From an uncultured Bacilli bacterium (GTDB lineage Bacteria; Bacillota_I; Bacilli_A; ML615J-28; CAG-313), in NCBI GenBank assembly GCA_947627685.1, contig CANQWZ010000044.1, positions 1-10,595 of the forward strand: DNA of 10,595 nt. The letters run 5' to 3'. Numbering within the stretch: the stretch's first letter is position 1; each line of letters begins with the position of its first letter. The position numbers and the translations under genes were made by a program. The notes under the pieces were generated by a model. That model was given only the letters and a program-made list of their open reading frames with translations. It was not told the origin of the DNA and did no database searches. Of this stretch, positions 1 to 6,954 are shown piece after piece.

Positions 1-756
1 GTTGGCAAGCCCAATGAATACAAATGAACCAGTAATATAAAGGATCACCATGGCAAATCCTGCAACAAGGGCTTGAAAACCAAAAATGGCAATAAGGTCA
101 ATATCTCTTGCTCCTAATGCTTTCATAATACCTATGTCACGCATCTTATCGTGGATATTTTTAAGTTCAAACTGCACCATAAGTATTAGCAGTGCAACAC
201 ATAAAATGCCGAAGATAAGATTGAAAAAGCGGCTAAACACACCCACTGCCTTAGTCATTGTTGTAATGGAACTGCCAATTGATGAGTTTGGAATAAACCC
301 ATTCTTGCTTGCTACGTTAAAGAGAAGTTCTTCTTGTTCAACATTATCAAAATAATAACCAAATGTGAACATCTCAATTTTGTGCAAAGCTTCAAAAACG
401 TTATCAGCAACATTAAATTTAGTATATTGATCGGTTAGTGCAACTATTTTAAGTGCTGTTTCGTACTTCTTTTGCGAGCCGTTTTGGTCACATGCCAAAT
501 AATAAGTAAATTTTACTTCATGGGAAACAAAGTCTTTAATGTTTTGAGGCGTATAAGTTGTTCCAAATATTTCATTGTAAATACTGTAATTAACTAAAAT
601 TTCATTGTCATTAAGCGGTATTAAATTGCGCATATTTGCGCATGAAAAATATCTATTCGAACAATCATAAATCTTGCCATTGTACTCGAAAGACCCTTTA
701 CCAATGCCTATAAATTGCCTATTATCAAAGTTTATCGAATCTGTAGTAAAGTTGGA
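1..756 (-). pseudogene. FtsX/MacB-type ABC transporter permease fragment, decayed and cut by the window edge
   Basis: The minus-strand frame is open from 756 to the left edge (about 252 codons). It is bounded upstream by an in-frame TAA at 757-759 and has no plausible start codon or ribosome binding site. The first two thirds look like an extracellular domain. A hydrophobic helix follows (FFNLIFGILCVALLILMV, roughly 160-230 on the map), then the charged loop MRDIGIMKALGARDIDLIAI, a hallmark of FtsX/MacB permeases, and the beginning of another membrane helix at the edge. It lies downstream of an ATPase remnant on the same strand, as in permeases fused to their ATPase. The N-terminal membrane helix and part of the extracellular domain are missing, so this is the tail of a broken gene. 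Base composition is less AT-rich than the genes to the right, consistent with a transferred origin. Family assignment is firm; the substrate is unknown. Confidence 0.8.
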
Positions 757-808
757 TTAAATGAATATGATATAGCAAGATATTGATAAAATTCATCGTA
801 AAACGCAA

Positions 809-1100
809 GAAATTCGTTGCTTTTGCCCCCCCCTGAAAGTTCCTTGGGATATTTGTTTTTTCTTCTAGATGCCCAACCTCTATAAGCACCTTTTGAACTT
901 TTTCATCGCTGTCATCACCCTGAAGTAATGGTATCCAATCCGCCTAAAAGAGAAAGTAGCGTCGTTTTACCACTTCCACTCTTGCCAATAACAAAAACAA
1001 AGCCCTTATCGGGTAGTGTAAAACTTATATGATCAAGAGCTATGCAATTTCCACTTTTACGACTTTTATATATCTTTGTAAGTTCTTTTACTTCTATCAT
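809..1100 (-). pseudogene. ABC transporter ATP-binding domain remnant (internally deleted, frameshifted)
   Basis: The gene begins at ATG 1098-1100 with a good ribosome binding site (AGGAG at 1109-1113, 8 nt away). It reads 61 residues of an ABC ATPase including Walker A (GKSGSGKTT, residues 39-47) and the family-typical LLGGLDTITSG, then meets TGA TGA just below 915. Homologous sequence continues in other frames. A piece beginning DDSDEKVQKVLIEVGHLEE follows directly, so the Q-loop region is deleted. A run of six A (minus strand; T at 856-861) then shifts frame to NKYPKELSGG. A run of eight G (826-833 as C) shifts it again to QKQRIS. Walker B, the D-loop and the H-loop are absent. The protein cannot work as an ATPase. 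Together with the permease fragment downstream, it is the wreck of a single fused ATPase-permease exporter gene or a two-gene operon. Confidence 0.82.
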
Positions 1101-1129
1101 CCTTTATGCTCCTAGTTTTTTATTTTTAT

Positions 1130-1149
1130 ATTATAGGTTTTGACAAAAC
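1130..1149 (-). promoter_or_regulatory. Possible -10 box with adjoining 13-bp palindrome upstream of the ABC remnant
   Basis: On the minus strand a perfect TATAAT (1130-1135) lies about 30 nt upstream of the ABC start codon. Immediately upstream of it is a perfect 13-bp palindrome with a one-base centre, GTTTTGACAAAAC on the plus strand (1137-1149). No convincing -35 hexamer is seen at 16-18 nt spacing. The palindrome sits where a repressor would block the promoter. The hexamer match is seen; the promoter and operator roles are inferred. Confidence 0.35.
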
Positions 1150-1211
1150 AAGGCTTGTGAAGTTGCAATTACCAAATTTCTATAGAAGCCAAATAAATGT
1201 CAACTATTTTA

Positions 1212-2135
1212 TTATTTTTTATTATTTTGAGGTGGGAAAAATGGTAATAACATATTGGTTTCTTTTTTATATTCTTCATAGCCTTCTTTATTATTAATTT
1301 CACGCTTTTCCATCATAGGAATACTAACTACAACAAATAATAAGAAGACAATTAAAGGTGAAAAAACTAAAACCCAAAGTTTCGTATCAACGGAAATATA
1401 AAATAAAAACATACTAAACCAAAATAAAATTTCACCAAAATAATTAGGATGGCGACTTACTTTCCATAAACCAGTGCGATTAATTTTGCCAGCGTTTGTA
1501 ATATCTTTTTTAAATTTTTGCATTTGTGCGTCTGCAACCGTTTCTAAAAGTATCGCTAAAAACGAAACCAAAATACAAATGAAAAAGGTACCATTTATCG
1601 GCATAGGAGTAATCACTTCATTATTAACCTCTATTGGCATAAAAACATTCACATAAGCAAAAACAGGTAACATTGCGAAAAAGACAACAAGAGTTGGCAC
1701 TAAATGAATTCCCGTAAAAGATATGACCGGCCATAATTTAGGATGCTTAGTTTGCAAGTTAGTATAGCGCCAATCTTGGTTTTTTAAAGATTTAAATCTG
1801 ATTAACCAGTTTAAGGTAAGTCTAAGACCCCATAGTTCTATAAATATCAAAATGATAATATTAGGCATTATAAATCCCGATGTTTCTTTAATGAAAAAAG
1901 GCGTTATAATCATCGGTAAAATACTCCAATAAGGATCATATACTGATGAATTTCTAAAAAGCATACTACCCATAAAAACGATAATTGTTGCTAAAAGATC
2001 ACAAATAAAAAATTTTAACAAAATATTTTCGATAGGTAAATACTTATAAGTTAAAAAACCAACTAAAAATGCTAAAACGTAAATTATTAAGATAATAATA
2101 ACACTAAATACTTTATTGTTTAAAATTTTATTCAT
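1212..2135 (-). CDS. DUF1295 family multi-pass membrane protein (steroid 5-alpha-reductase / ICMT-like fold)
   Basis: This 307-residue protein has about seven hydrophobic segments and carries the DUF1295 signatures in order: NSSVYDPYWS (near residue 65), the RLTLNWLIRF/DWRY block (about 105-124), LLETVADAQMQKFKK (about 196-210), and the C-terminal GLWKVSRHPNYFGE followed by an aromatic membrane helix (about 222-250). The last block is the cofactor-binding region shared with C-terminal steroid-5-alpha-reductase and isoprenylcysteine methyltransferase relatives. An NADPH-dependent reductase or a methyltransferase acting on a lipid-like substrate is possible, but the substrate cannot be told. 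The frame also opens at TTG 2145-2147. ATG 2133-2135 is preferred because GGTGA lies 7 nt upstream of it and the likely transcription start falls near 2146. It is divergent from mnmL, with its own promoter. It ends 111 bp before the ABC remnant. Confidence 0.85.
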   Translation of the reverse strand: MNKILNNKVFSVIIILIIYVLAFLVGFLTYKYLPIENILLKFFICDLLATIIVFMGSMLFRNSSVYDPYWSILPMIITPFFIKETSGFIMPNIIILIFIELWGLRLTLNWLIRFKSLKNQDWRYTNLQTKHPKLWPVISFTGIHLVPTLVVFFAMLPVFAYVNVFMPIEVNNEVITPMPINGTFFICILVSFLAILLETVADAQMQKFKKDITNAGKINRTGLWKVSRHPNYFGEILFWFSMFLFYISVDTKLWVLVFSPLIVFLLFVVVSIPMMEKREINNKEGYEEYKKETNMLLPFFPPQNNKK

Positions 2136-2152
2136 TTTTTTCACCAATATAA

Positions 2153-2162
2153 ATTATACCAT
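2153..2162 (-). promoter_or_regulatory. Extended -10 promoter for the DUF1295 gene
   Basis: The minus strand reads TATGGTATAAT here: a perfect TATAAT at 2153-2158 preceded by TGG, an extended -10 (TGn). No good -35 is visible at normal spacing, which an extended -10 can tolerate. Transcription would start near 2146, giving a leader of only about 10 nt that still includes the GGTGA ribosome binding site. Confidence 0.55.
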
Positions 2163-2197
2163 AGTTTTTTAGGCTTTTATTCTTTTTAACAACATAA

Positions 2198-2226
2198 ATG
2201 ACAAAATTTAACTTTTATAGTAAAAT
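2198..2226 (+). promoter_or_regulatory. Sigma-A-type promoter for mnmL-mnmM
   Basis: ATGACA (2198-2203, five of six matches to TTGACA) is followed after exactly 17 nt by TAAAAT (2221-2226, five of six matches to TATAAT). Transcription would begin near 2233, just before the GGTGA ribosome binding site, so the leader is about 10 nt. The in-frame ATG at 2198 is part of this -35 hexamer and therefore is not the start of mnmL. Confidence 0.5.
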
Positions 2227-2242
2227 AGAGAAGGTGATAAAA

Positions 2243-3190
2243 ATGAATAGCTTAATTAATGATGAAAAACATTATGTAACGCTTAACAATTATTTGAAAA
2301 GTATTTATCATAAAAAAGTATTTAAAATTGCTTTAAATGGCAACTTTTCTTGTCCTAATCGTGATGGTACTATTAGTAAAATAGGTTGCCTTTTTTGTTC
2401 TAAAGAAGGTAGTGGTGACTATGCTGGCAACAAAAATTTACCTATTAAAGAACAATTTAATCAAATCGTAAAATTGATGGAAACAAAATGGCCTGATGGC
2501 TATTATATTGCTTATTTTCAAGCTAATACTAATACTTATGATACATTAGAAAACTTAAAAAAAAGATATGATCAAATTTATGATGGTAAAACTTTATTAA
2601 ACGATAAAATAAAAATATTAAGCATTGCGACAAGACCAGATTGCCTTAATGAAGAAATTGTTAAATATTTAGCTAATATTAACAAAACTTTAACGGTTTG
2701 GATTGAACTAGGCTTACAAACAATGCATGAAAAAACCGCTATACTAATAAACCGCGGTTATACTAAAGAAACCTTTGAAAAAGCTTTAGCGCTTTTAAAA
2801 AAATATCATTTAACTACGATTGTGCATATTATTAATGGCCTTCCAAATGAAACTAAAACTGATATGATACAAACCGCAAAATATGTAAATACTTTAGGCA
2901 TTGATGGTATTAAAATTCATATGTTACACATTATGAAAAATACCCCTCTTGCTAGCATCTATCAAAATAAGCCCTTCCCACTTTTATCATTAGATGAATA
3001 TGTTGATATTGTAACTAATCAACTTGCCTATTTAAATGATCAAATCGTCATTCATCGCCTAACTGGTGATGCCCCTAAAGATCTTTTAATTGCACCTTCT
3101 TGGACTTTAAAGAAGTTTGTTGTCATTAATGAAATCGATAAAGCCATGCGCAAAAAACAAATTTATCAAGGTGATTTATGTTTAAAATAG
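2243..3190 (+). CDS. mnmL: Radical SAM protein of the YtqA/YhcC family (TIGR01212-like), tRNA wobble uridine modification
   Basis: This 315-residue protein matches the radical SAM family containing B. subtilis YtqA. The FKIALNGNFSCPNRDGT segment and GCLFC give cluster cysteines at residues 37, 49 and 52 (C-x11-C-x2-C). These would hold the 4Fe-4S cluster that cleaves S-adenosylmethionine. Later family blocks are YFQANTNTYD, ATRPDCL, WIELGLQT and HIINGLPNET. As I recall the B. subtilis work, YtqA (renamed MnmL) removes the carboxymethyl group from cmnm5(s2)U34 of tRNA to leave nm5(s2)U, and YtqB (MnmM) then methylates it; this role is transferred from that family. The start is ATG 2243, set by AAGGTG at 2231-2236. 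An upstream in-frame ATG at 2198 would overlap the promoter. The 3' end overlaps the next gene by 13 nt, so the two are co-transcribed and probably translationally coupled. Confidence 0.88.
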   Translation: MNSLINDEKHYVTLNNYLKSIYHKKVFKIALNGNFSCPNRDGTISKIGCLFCSKEGSGDYAGNKNLPIKEQFNQIVKLMETKWPDGYYIAYFQANTNTYDTLENLKKRYDQIYDGKTLLNDKIKILSIATRPDCLNEEIVKYLANINKTLTVWIELGLQTMHEKTAILINRGYTKETFEKALALLKKYHLTTIVHIINGLPNETKTDMIQTAKYVNTLGIDGIKIHMLHIMKNTPLASIYQNKPFPLLSLDEYVDIVTNQLAYLNDQIVIHRLTGDAPKDLLIAPSWTLKKFVVINEIDKAMRKKQIYQGDLCLK

Positions 3191-3744
3191 TTGATTTTTC
3201 ACATCTTTTAATAAAAACTTATTATGAAAAAAATAAGGATCGCCCTCTTACTTTCATTGATGCTACTTGTGGTAATGGTTTTGATAGCTTATATCTTGCT
3301 AAAACGCTAAATCATCTGGGTCTACTAGTTTGTTATGACATTCAAGAAATGGCTATTAATAATACTAAAACTTTACTTACTAAAGAAGGATTTAATAATG
3401 TCTTATATCATCTTCTTAGTCATGAAAATTTATTAGAAAAGCATTTTGATCTAATTATTTATAATCTTGGCTACTTACCAAAAGGAAGCAAAGCCATTAC
3501 TACTAAAGCATCTACTACTTTAGCTAGTATTAAAGGTGCCATCAATATTTTAAGTAATAATGTAAATGACTTTTTAATAATTATTGCTATATATCCAGGA
3601 CATGATGAAGGTCTAAAAGAAAGTAATTTGCTTGATGCGTTTTGTAAATGCCTCGATAGTAAACTTTTTTTAGTTACTAAATATCAAAACTATAATCGTG
3701 AAAAAGCCCCTTACATTATCACTATTAGTAAAACAATACGTTAA
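3178..3744 (+). CDS. mnmM: SAM-dependent methyltransferase of the YtqB/MnmM family (tRNA nm5(s2)U34 methyltransferase)
   Basis: This 188-residue protein has the usual length for YtqB and a class I methyltransferase fold. SAM-binding motif I is FIDATCGNGFDS (residues 26-37) and the acidic motif II residue is D54 in CYDIQ. The YtqB hallmarks are NLGYLPKGSK (96-105) and YPGHDEG (139-145). The family methylates the aminomethyl group at tRNA wobble uridine 34 to give mnm5(s2)U, using the product of its neighbour MnmL. The start ATG lies inside the end of mnmL, with AAGGTGA (3168-3174) just upstream. The ytqA-ytqB pairing is conserved in Bacilli, which supports both calls. Its TAA stop is built into the stem of the downstream terminator. 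Confidence 0.9.
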   Translation: MFKIVDFSHLLIKTYYEKNKDRPLTFIDATCGNGFDSLYLAKTLNHLGLLVCYDIQEMAINNTKTLLTKEGFNNVLYHLLSHENLLEKHFDLIIYNLGYLPKGSKAITTKASTTLASIKGAINILSNNVNDFLIIIAIYPGHDEGLKESNLLDAFCKCLDSKLFLVTKYQNYNREKAPYIITISKTIR

Positions 3745-3782
3745 AAAACACTGCTATAGAAATTACTATAACAGTGTTTTTT
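3743..3782. terminator. Bidirectional rho-independent terminator between convergent operons
   Basis: A long inverted repeat: AAAAAACACTG (3743-3753) pairs with CAGTGTTTTTT (3772-3782). Inside, TATAG pairs with CTATA across one mismatch, closing on the loop AAATTA. The A-run on one side and the T-run on the other make it a terminator in both directions. It serves mnmL-mnmM from the left and the SpoIIQ-like gene, which ends at 3796, from the right. The left arm overlaps the mnmM stop codon. Confidence 0.88.
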
Positions 3783-3795
3783 ATTATTCTAAAAA

Positions 3796-4440
3796 TTAAA
3801 TTTCGGATAATTTTTTGCCAATTAAATTTTCAGGATTAACATATTTACCATCTTTTAAAACTTGAAAATAAACATGATTACCGGCTTCTTTGTCGATGTC
3901 AGTATTTCCACTTGTACCAATTTTATCGCCTTGATTAATTTGTGTTCCAACCGTTACAGATACTTCACTTAATCCATAATAACAAGTTTTTAACTTATCA
4001 TTATGTTCTATAACAACATAATTGCCATATAAAGGACTTTCTTTAATTTCAATTATTTTGCCACTAAGTGCTGCTTTTACATCAAAGGAAGTATCATCTT
4101 TTTTAGCATAACTAGTACCACTACTTGTACGATATGTGTTACCATATTTAATTAAAGCTTTAGCTTGGTCTTCTTTTGATGCGTTTTTATCATAAAATTT
4201 TCTTACAATTTGATAATCAAGGTCATCAGTAAATGGTAATTTTAATACTTCTTCGGGTTTGGTATCCACAGGTTGATCATCTACTGGGGGCGTTACTGTT
4301 GGTGGATTATCATCAACAATCCCTCTTTTGCCATTAAGTGAAGCAGAAACGATCAAAGCAACAACTAAAACGGCTAATATACCTACAAAGAAGAAAAATT
4401 GAAATTTATTTTGGCCAATTTTTTTAATCAAATTCTTCAC
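3796..4440 (-). CDS. SpoIIQ-like membrane-anchored LytM (M23) domain protein, catalytically degenerate
   Basis: This 214-residue protein has a short basic N-terminus, one membrane helix (about 13-35), a Pro/Asp-rich linker (about 42-64) and a LytM/M23 domain (about 100-207). FDVKAALSGKI, a YYGLSEV block, GTSGN and GKYVNPENL follow the SpoIIQ pattern. SpoIIQ sits in the forespore membrane and binds SpoIIIAH during engulfment. The peptidase zinc site is gone: where active enzymes have H-x3-D there are serines (S106, S110), and the H-x-H motif is H189-V-Y191. It should therefore be a binding or scaffold protein, not an enzyme. The start is GTG 4438-4440, with AGGTGA a few bases upstream. In B. 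subtilis spoIIQ lies a few genes downstream of atpC and ywzB, as here. Whether this organism sporulates cannot be told from this window. Confidence 0.78.
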   Translation of the reverse strand: MKNLIKKIGQNKFQFFFFVGILAVLVVALIVSASLNGKRGIVDDNPPTVTPPVDDQPVDTKPEEVLKLPFTDDLDYQIVRKFYDKNASKEDQAKALIKYGNTYRTSSGTSYAKKDDTSFDVKAALSGKIIEIKESPLYGNYVVIEHNDKLKTCYYGLSEVSVTVGTQINQGDKIGTSGNTDIDKEAGNHVYFQVLKDGKYVNPENLIGKKLSEI

Positions 4441-4468
4441 TGTATCACCTCGAAATTAGTATGATACA
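4441..4468 (-). promoter_or_regulatory. Inverted repeat in the leader of the SpoIIQ-like gene
   Basis: TGTATCA (4441-4447) and TGATACA (4462-4468) form a perfect 7-bp inverted repeat with a 14-nt loop. On the mRNA the downstream arm lies directly before the GTG start and overlaps the TGA of the AGGTGA ribosome binding site. Folding could therefore limit translation. It could equally be a protein-binding site. The repeat is seen; the role is inferred. Confidence 0.35.
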
Positions 4469-4489
4469 ATTTTTTTCATTTATACATTT

Positions 4490-4711
4490 TTATTGTAAAA
4501 TTATTAAATAAACATTTTCAACTATTTTTTCGATACCAAATGCAAAAAGTGAAGCCAAAATAAACGATATAATAAAATAGCCTACTCTTATTTCACCAAT
4601 TTTACCTGGCTTAAATATTTTTTCAAAATTAGTTTTAGTAAGTAGATAGAAAAACAAACCATAACTTACAATAAATATAATGAAATATAAAAAGGCTAAT
4701 GTTTTTTCCAT
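4490..4711 (-). CDS. DUF1146 family small membrane protein (YwzB-like)
   Basis: This 73-residue protein has two hydrophobic helices (about 5-25 and 43-68) joined by a short basic loop containing TNFEKIFKPGKIGEIR. That layout, the length and the F-E-K-x-x-K...R loop match DUF1146, whose B. subtilis member YwzB is encoded just downstream of atpC. The function of the family is not known. The start ATG is 2 nt beyond the TAA of the 740-aa gene. Its ribosome binding site AAAGGTGA (4718-4725) lies inside the last codons of that gene, which suggests translational coupling. It is separated by 49 nt from the SpoIIQ-like gene downstream. Confidence 0.72.
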   Translation of the reverse strand: MEKTLAFLYFIIFIVSYGLFFYLLTKTNFEKIFKPGKIGEIRVGYFIISFILASLFAFGIEKIVENVYLIILQ

Positions 4712-4713
4712 AA

Positions 4714-6936
4714 TTAATCACCTTTCTTATTTACTTTTTTAATAATTTTATAACCATTTTTGGTAAGTAGCCAATAAGCATCATCTAAAAGTTGATAATC
4801 ATATTTGATAACATCTTTACTATCTATCGATGTATTATCACGTTTAGCAAGCATCTGGCTAAACATCTTCAATCCTTCAAAGGTTGTAATATTACCATGC
4901 TTACGCAATTGATAATTTTTACCATTAGTAAAACGACCATCAGCGCCCTTTTCTTCTAAAATCATTTGTTTAGTGGCAGGGATAAAACCTTTGCTGATAA
5001 CATATGAATTCCAACGATAATGTTCATGAATGGCCAAAGTTGTTCTTTTAGAAGCTTTAAAATTAGTTGTATAATGGATTATTTTTTTATCATCAATGTT
5101 TTTATGATAAAAATTAAAATCTGGCAAGTCATCTTGAGCATACCAATTTAAATATTCTTCTTCACTAAGGGCTGGTATGTTGTTTTGATCTTTTGGGCAA
5201 TAATCAAGTCCCATTAAATTTAGTTTTAAACGCATACTTAAACAAGCATAAAGATTAGATTCTCTTTCAAAAGGGGTAAATTCTTTATACCATCTTGCTT
5301 CAGAAAGTTCATTGTTTTTTATTATCGTATCCTCATCAACAGTTTTATCAATATTGTTAGCGGTAATTTCATATTCTAATTGATAGATGGCATTACGCAT
5401 TTTGGCCATTTGATAAATGATATCACCCTTAATTTTATCGATATTATAGACCTCATCTTTTTCATCGGCAAAAAAGTAACAGTTATTCTCATTTAAAATC
5501 GTTTGTTTATTAAAACTATTTCTTACCTTAGTAAAAATAACTAAATTATTTATATCCCATTCTTTGCGTTTAGTAACTAGTTTTTGAGCTAAATCGATAT
5601 TTTCCAAATCACTACCAAAAGCAATTATGATAAAATTAACACTTTTTTTATTATGACAAATAATATTTTTAATATTCTTGTAAAATTCATTATCGTTAAT
5701 ATCCATCTTATAAAACTTTTCTAAACTTGGAAGATCTGGCAGTGGTAAAAAGTCATCTTTATTAAGAATGCCATCTTTAATTTCTTCTAAGATTTCTTTT
5801 TGATAACGATAATAATTGTGATTTAAATTTTTATTGTTTTGGGCTTTTTCATGATCAAAGATATGATAATTTACTGGCTTTATGCTAAAATGGTGACCAT
5901 CAGTTGTTAAAAACTGATTATTAGCAACTGAAGTTAAGAAGATAGTTTGATTGGTTTTACCAAAGCCAATCATGCAAACATTAATGTCAACATCCTTTTT
6001 AATTAATGTTGTTTCATAATCAATAGCCTTTTCATCCATAAAGCTAGTTAATGGATAATTTTCAATAAAGTTAGTAGCAATAAGCTGGTATTTATTTAAA
6101 TAATGCATACAGCCATAAGCACTAGCAATAAGGTTATTATAAATTGATTCATAACGCATATCACCAAAAACATAAACATGCAAGTCTTTGAAGATATTAT
6201 TCTTTTTAGCATCTACAATTTGTTTAATAGCTTGATTAATAACTTGACAAATTTCAAGATTACTTTCTTCATCTTGAGTATTAATAACCATCGTTACATC
6301 AAGATTTTTATTGACCGCTTGATTGATAAATTTTTTGACATTTTTTTCAAGAACTAAATTTTTTAAATAATTTATTTTATGACAATATAAATTATAACAA
6401 TCTTGATTAGATAAGTTGCCAATAATAAATTTTGTATATTTTTTAGCGCTATTATAAATAGCTATATTATTTTTATTATTACCAAAAAGATAAAGTCTTT
6501 TCTTTTTAGAAAGATTTAGTTTTAATTTGTATAAGCATTCTAAAAGATATTGATAAAAAAGGGATATTGAAAACAAAATGGCATTAAGCATGACTAAAGT
6601 AGCACATATATAAACCGTTATTTCATAAAAATGATTATCATTCATTAAAGTTGTAATACTAGAAAAATCGTATCTTAACACAACTAAACTAACAATTTTA
6701 TTTAATGAAGTAAAAAAAGCATATAGAAAACTATTTCCAACATACATATGACCAATACAAAAAAGTGGTATAGCAGCTAAGAAAATGATAGTACATTGGC
6801 CTTTTTTAAAGCCTCTAATGAACTCTACTTTTTCTTTATGTTTTTTAAAAATTAAACTTGCTAATACATAAATTACTAAAAGTAAAAATATTATACAGCA
6901 TATTGTGCTAACAATATTAACAATTTGATTATTCAT
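4714..6936 (-). CDS. Membrane protein with Rossmann (TrkA-N/RCK-like) regions and degenerate C-terminal RyR domain, paralogue B
   Basis: A 740-residue protein with three hydrophobic segments (about 9-30, 48-68, 105-130). A first Rossmann-like region begins RLYLFGNNKNN (147-157). A second begins VCMIGFGKTN (320-329), where G324-x-G326-x-x-N328 lacks the last glycine, and its later strand is FIIIAFGSDLENIDLA. A helical block with RESNLYACLSMRLKLNLMG (558-576) resembles the module preceding bacterial RyR domains. The RyR-like part starts HEHYRWN (637-643) but has RKHGN (678-682) where RyR domains have K-x-H-P-D-L. It does retain the terminal LLTKNGYKI helix. It aligns along its whole length with the 724-aa protein encoded upstream. 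The start ATG is 18 nt after that gene, with AAAGGA 7 nt upstream; its last codons hold the ribosome binding site of the DUF1146 gene. Membrane sensor or channel subunit is inferred; ligand and ion are unknown. Confidence 0.75.
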   Translation of the reverse strand: MNNQIVNIVSTICCIIFLLLVIYVLASLIFKKHKEKVEFIRGFKKGQCTIIFLAAIPLFCIGHMYVGNSFLYAFFTSLNKIVSLVVLRYDFSSITTLMNDNHFYEITVYICATLVMLNAILFSISLFYQYLLECLYKLKLNLSKKKRLYLFGNNKNNIAIYNSAKKYTKFIIGNLSNQDCYNLYCHKINYLKNLVLEKNVKKFINQAVNKNLDVTMVINTQDEESNLEICQVINQAIKQIVDAKKNNIFKDLHVYVFGDMRYESIYNNLIASAYGCMHYLNKYQLIATNFIENYPLTSFMDEKAIDYETTLIKKDVDINVCMIGFGKTNQTIFLTSVANNQFLTTDGHHFSIKPVNYHIFDHEKAQNNKNLNHNYYRYQKEILEEIKDGILNKDDFLPLPDLPSLEKFYKMDINDNEFYKNIKNIICHNKKSVNFIIIAFGSDLENIDLAQKLVTKRKEWDINNLVIFTKVRNSFNKQTILNENNCYFFADEKDEVYNIDKIKGDIIYQMAKMRNAIYQLEYEITANNIDKTVDEDTIIKNNELSEARWYKEFTPFERESNLYACLSMRLKLNLMGLDYCPKDQNNIPALSEEEYLNWYAQDDLPDFNFYHKNIDDKKIIHYTTNFKASKRTTLAIHEHYRWNSYVISKGFIPATKQMILEEKGADGRFTNGKNYQLRKHGNITTFEGLKMFSQMLAKRDNTSIDSKDVIKYDYQLLDDAYWLLTKNGYKIIKKVNKKGD

Positions 6937-6954
6937 AGCCGTATCCTTTCTTTA

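Noticed and set aside
86..355. Open plus-strand frame of 89 codons
   Set aside because: It is antisense to the permease fragment, whose FtsX motif is clear on the minus strand; no ribosome binding site or recognisable domain.
780..1100. Alternative genetic code (TGA = Trp) that would read through the ABC ATPase stops
   Set aside because: Reading through gives sequence unlike any ABC ATPase, while homologous sequence is found in the other frames. All intact genes here use TGG for tryptophan.
1152..1190. Possible terminator after the DUF1295 gene (GGCTT...AAGCC)
   Set aside because: Only 5 bp of stem with a loop of nearly 30 nt and no T-run; not convincing on either strand.
1106..1297. Open plus-strand frame of 63 codons
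   Set aside because: It spans the ABC upstream region and runs antisense into the DUF1295 gene; low-complexity Phe/Tyr/Ile-rich translation typical of AT-rich noise.
1474..1656. Open plus-strand frame of 60 codons
   Set aside because: Wholly antisense to conserved parts of the DUF1295 gene.
3796..4440. Active lysostaphin-type M23 endopeptidase
   Set aside because: Zinc-ligand positions are replaced (serines for H-x3-D and H-V-Y for H-x-H).
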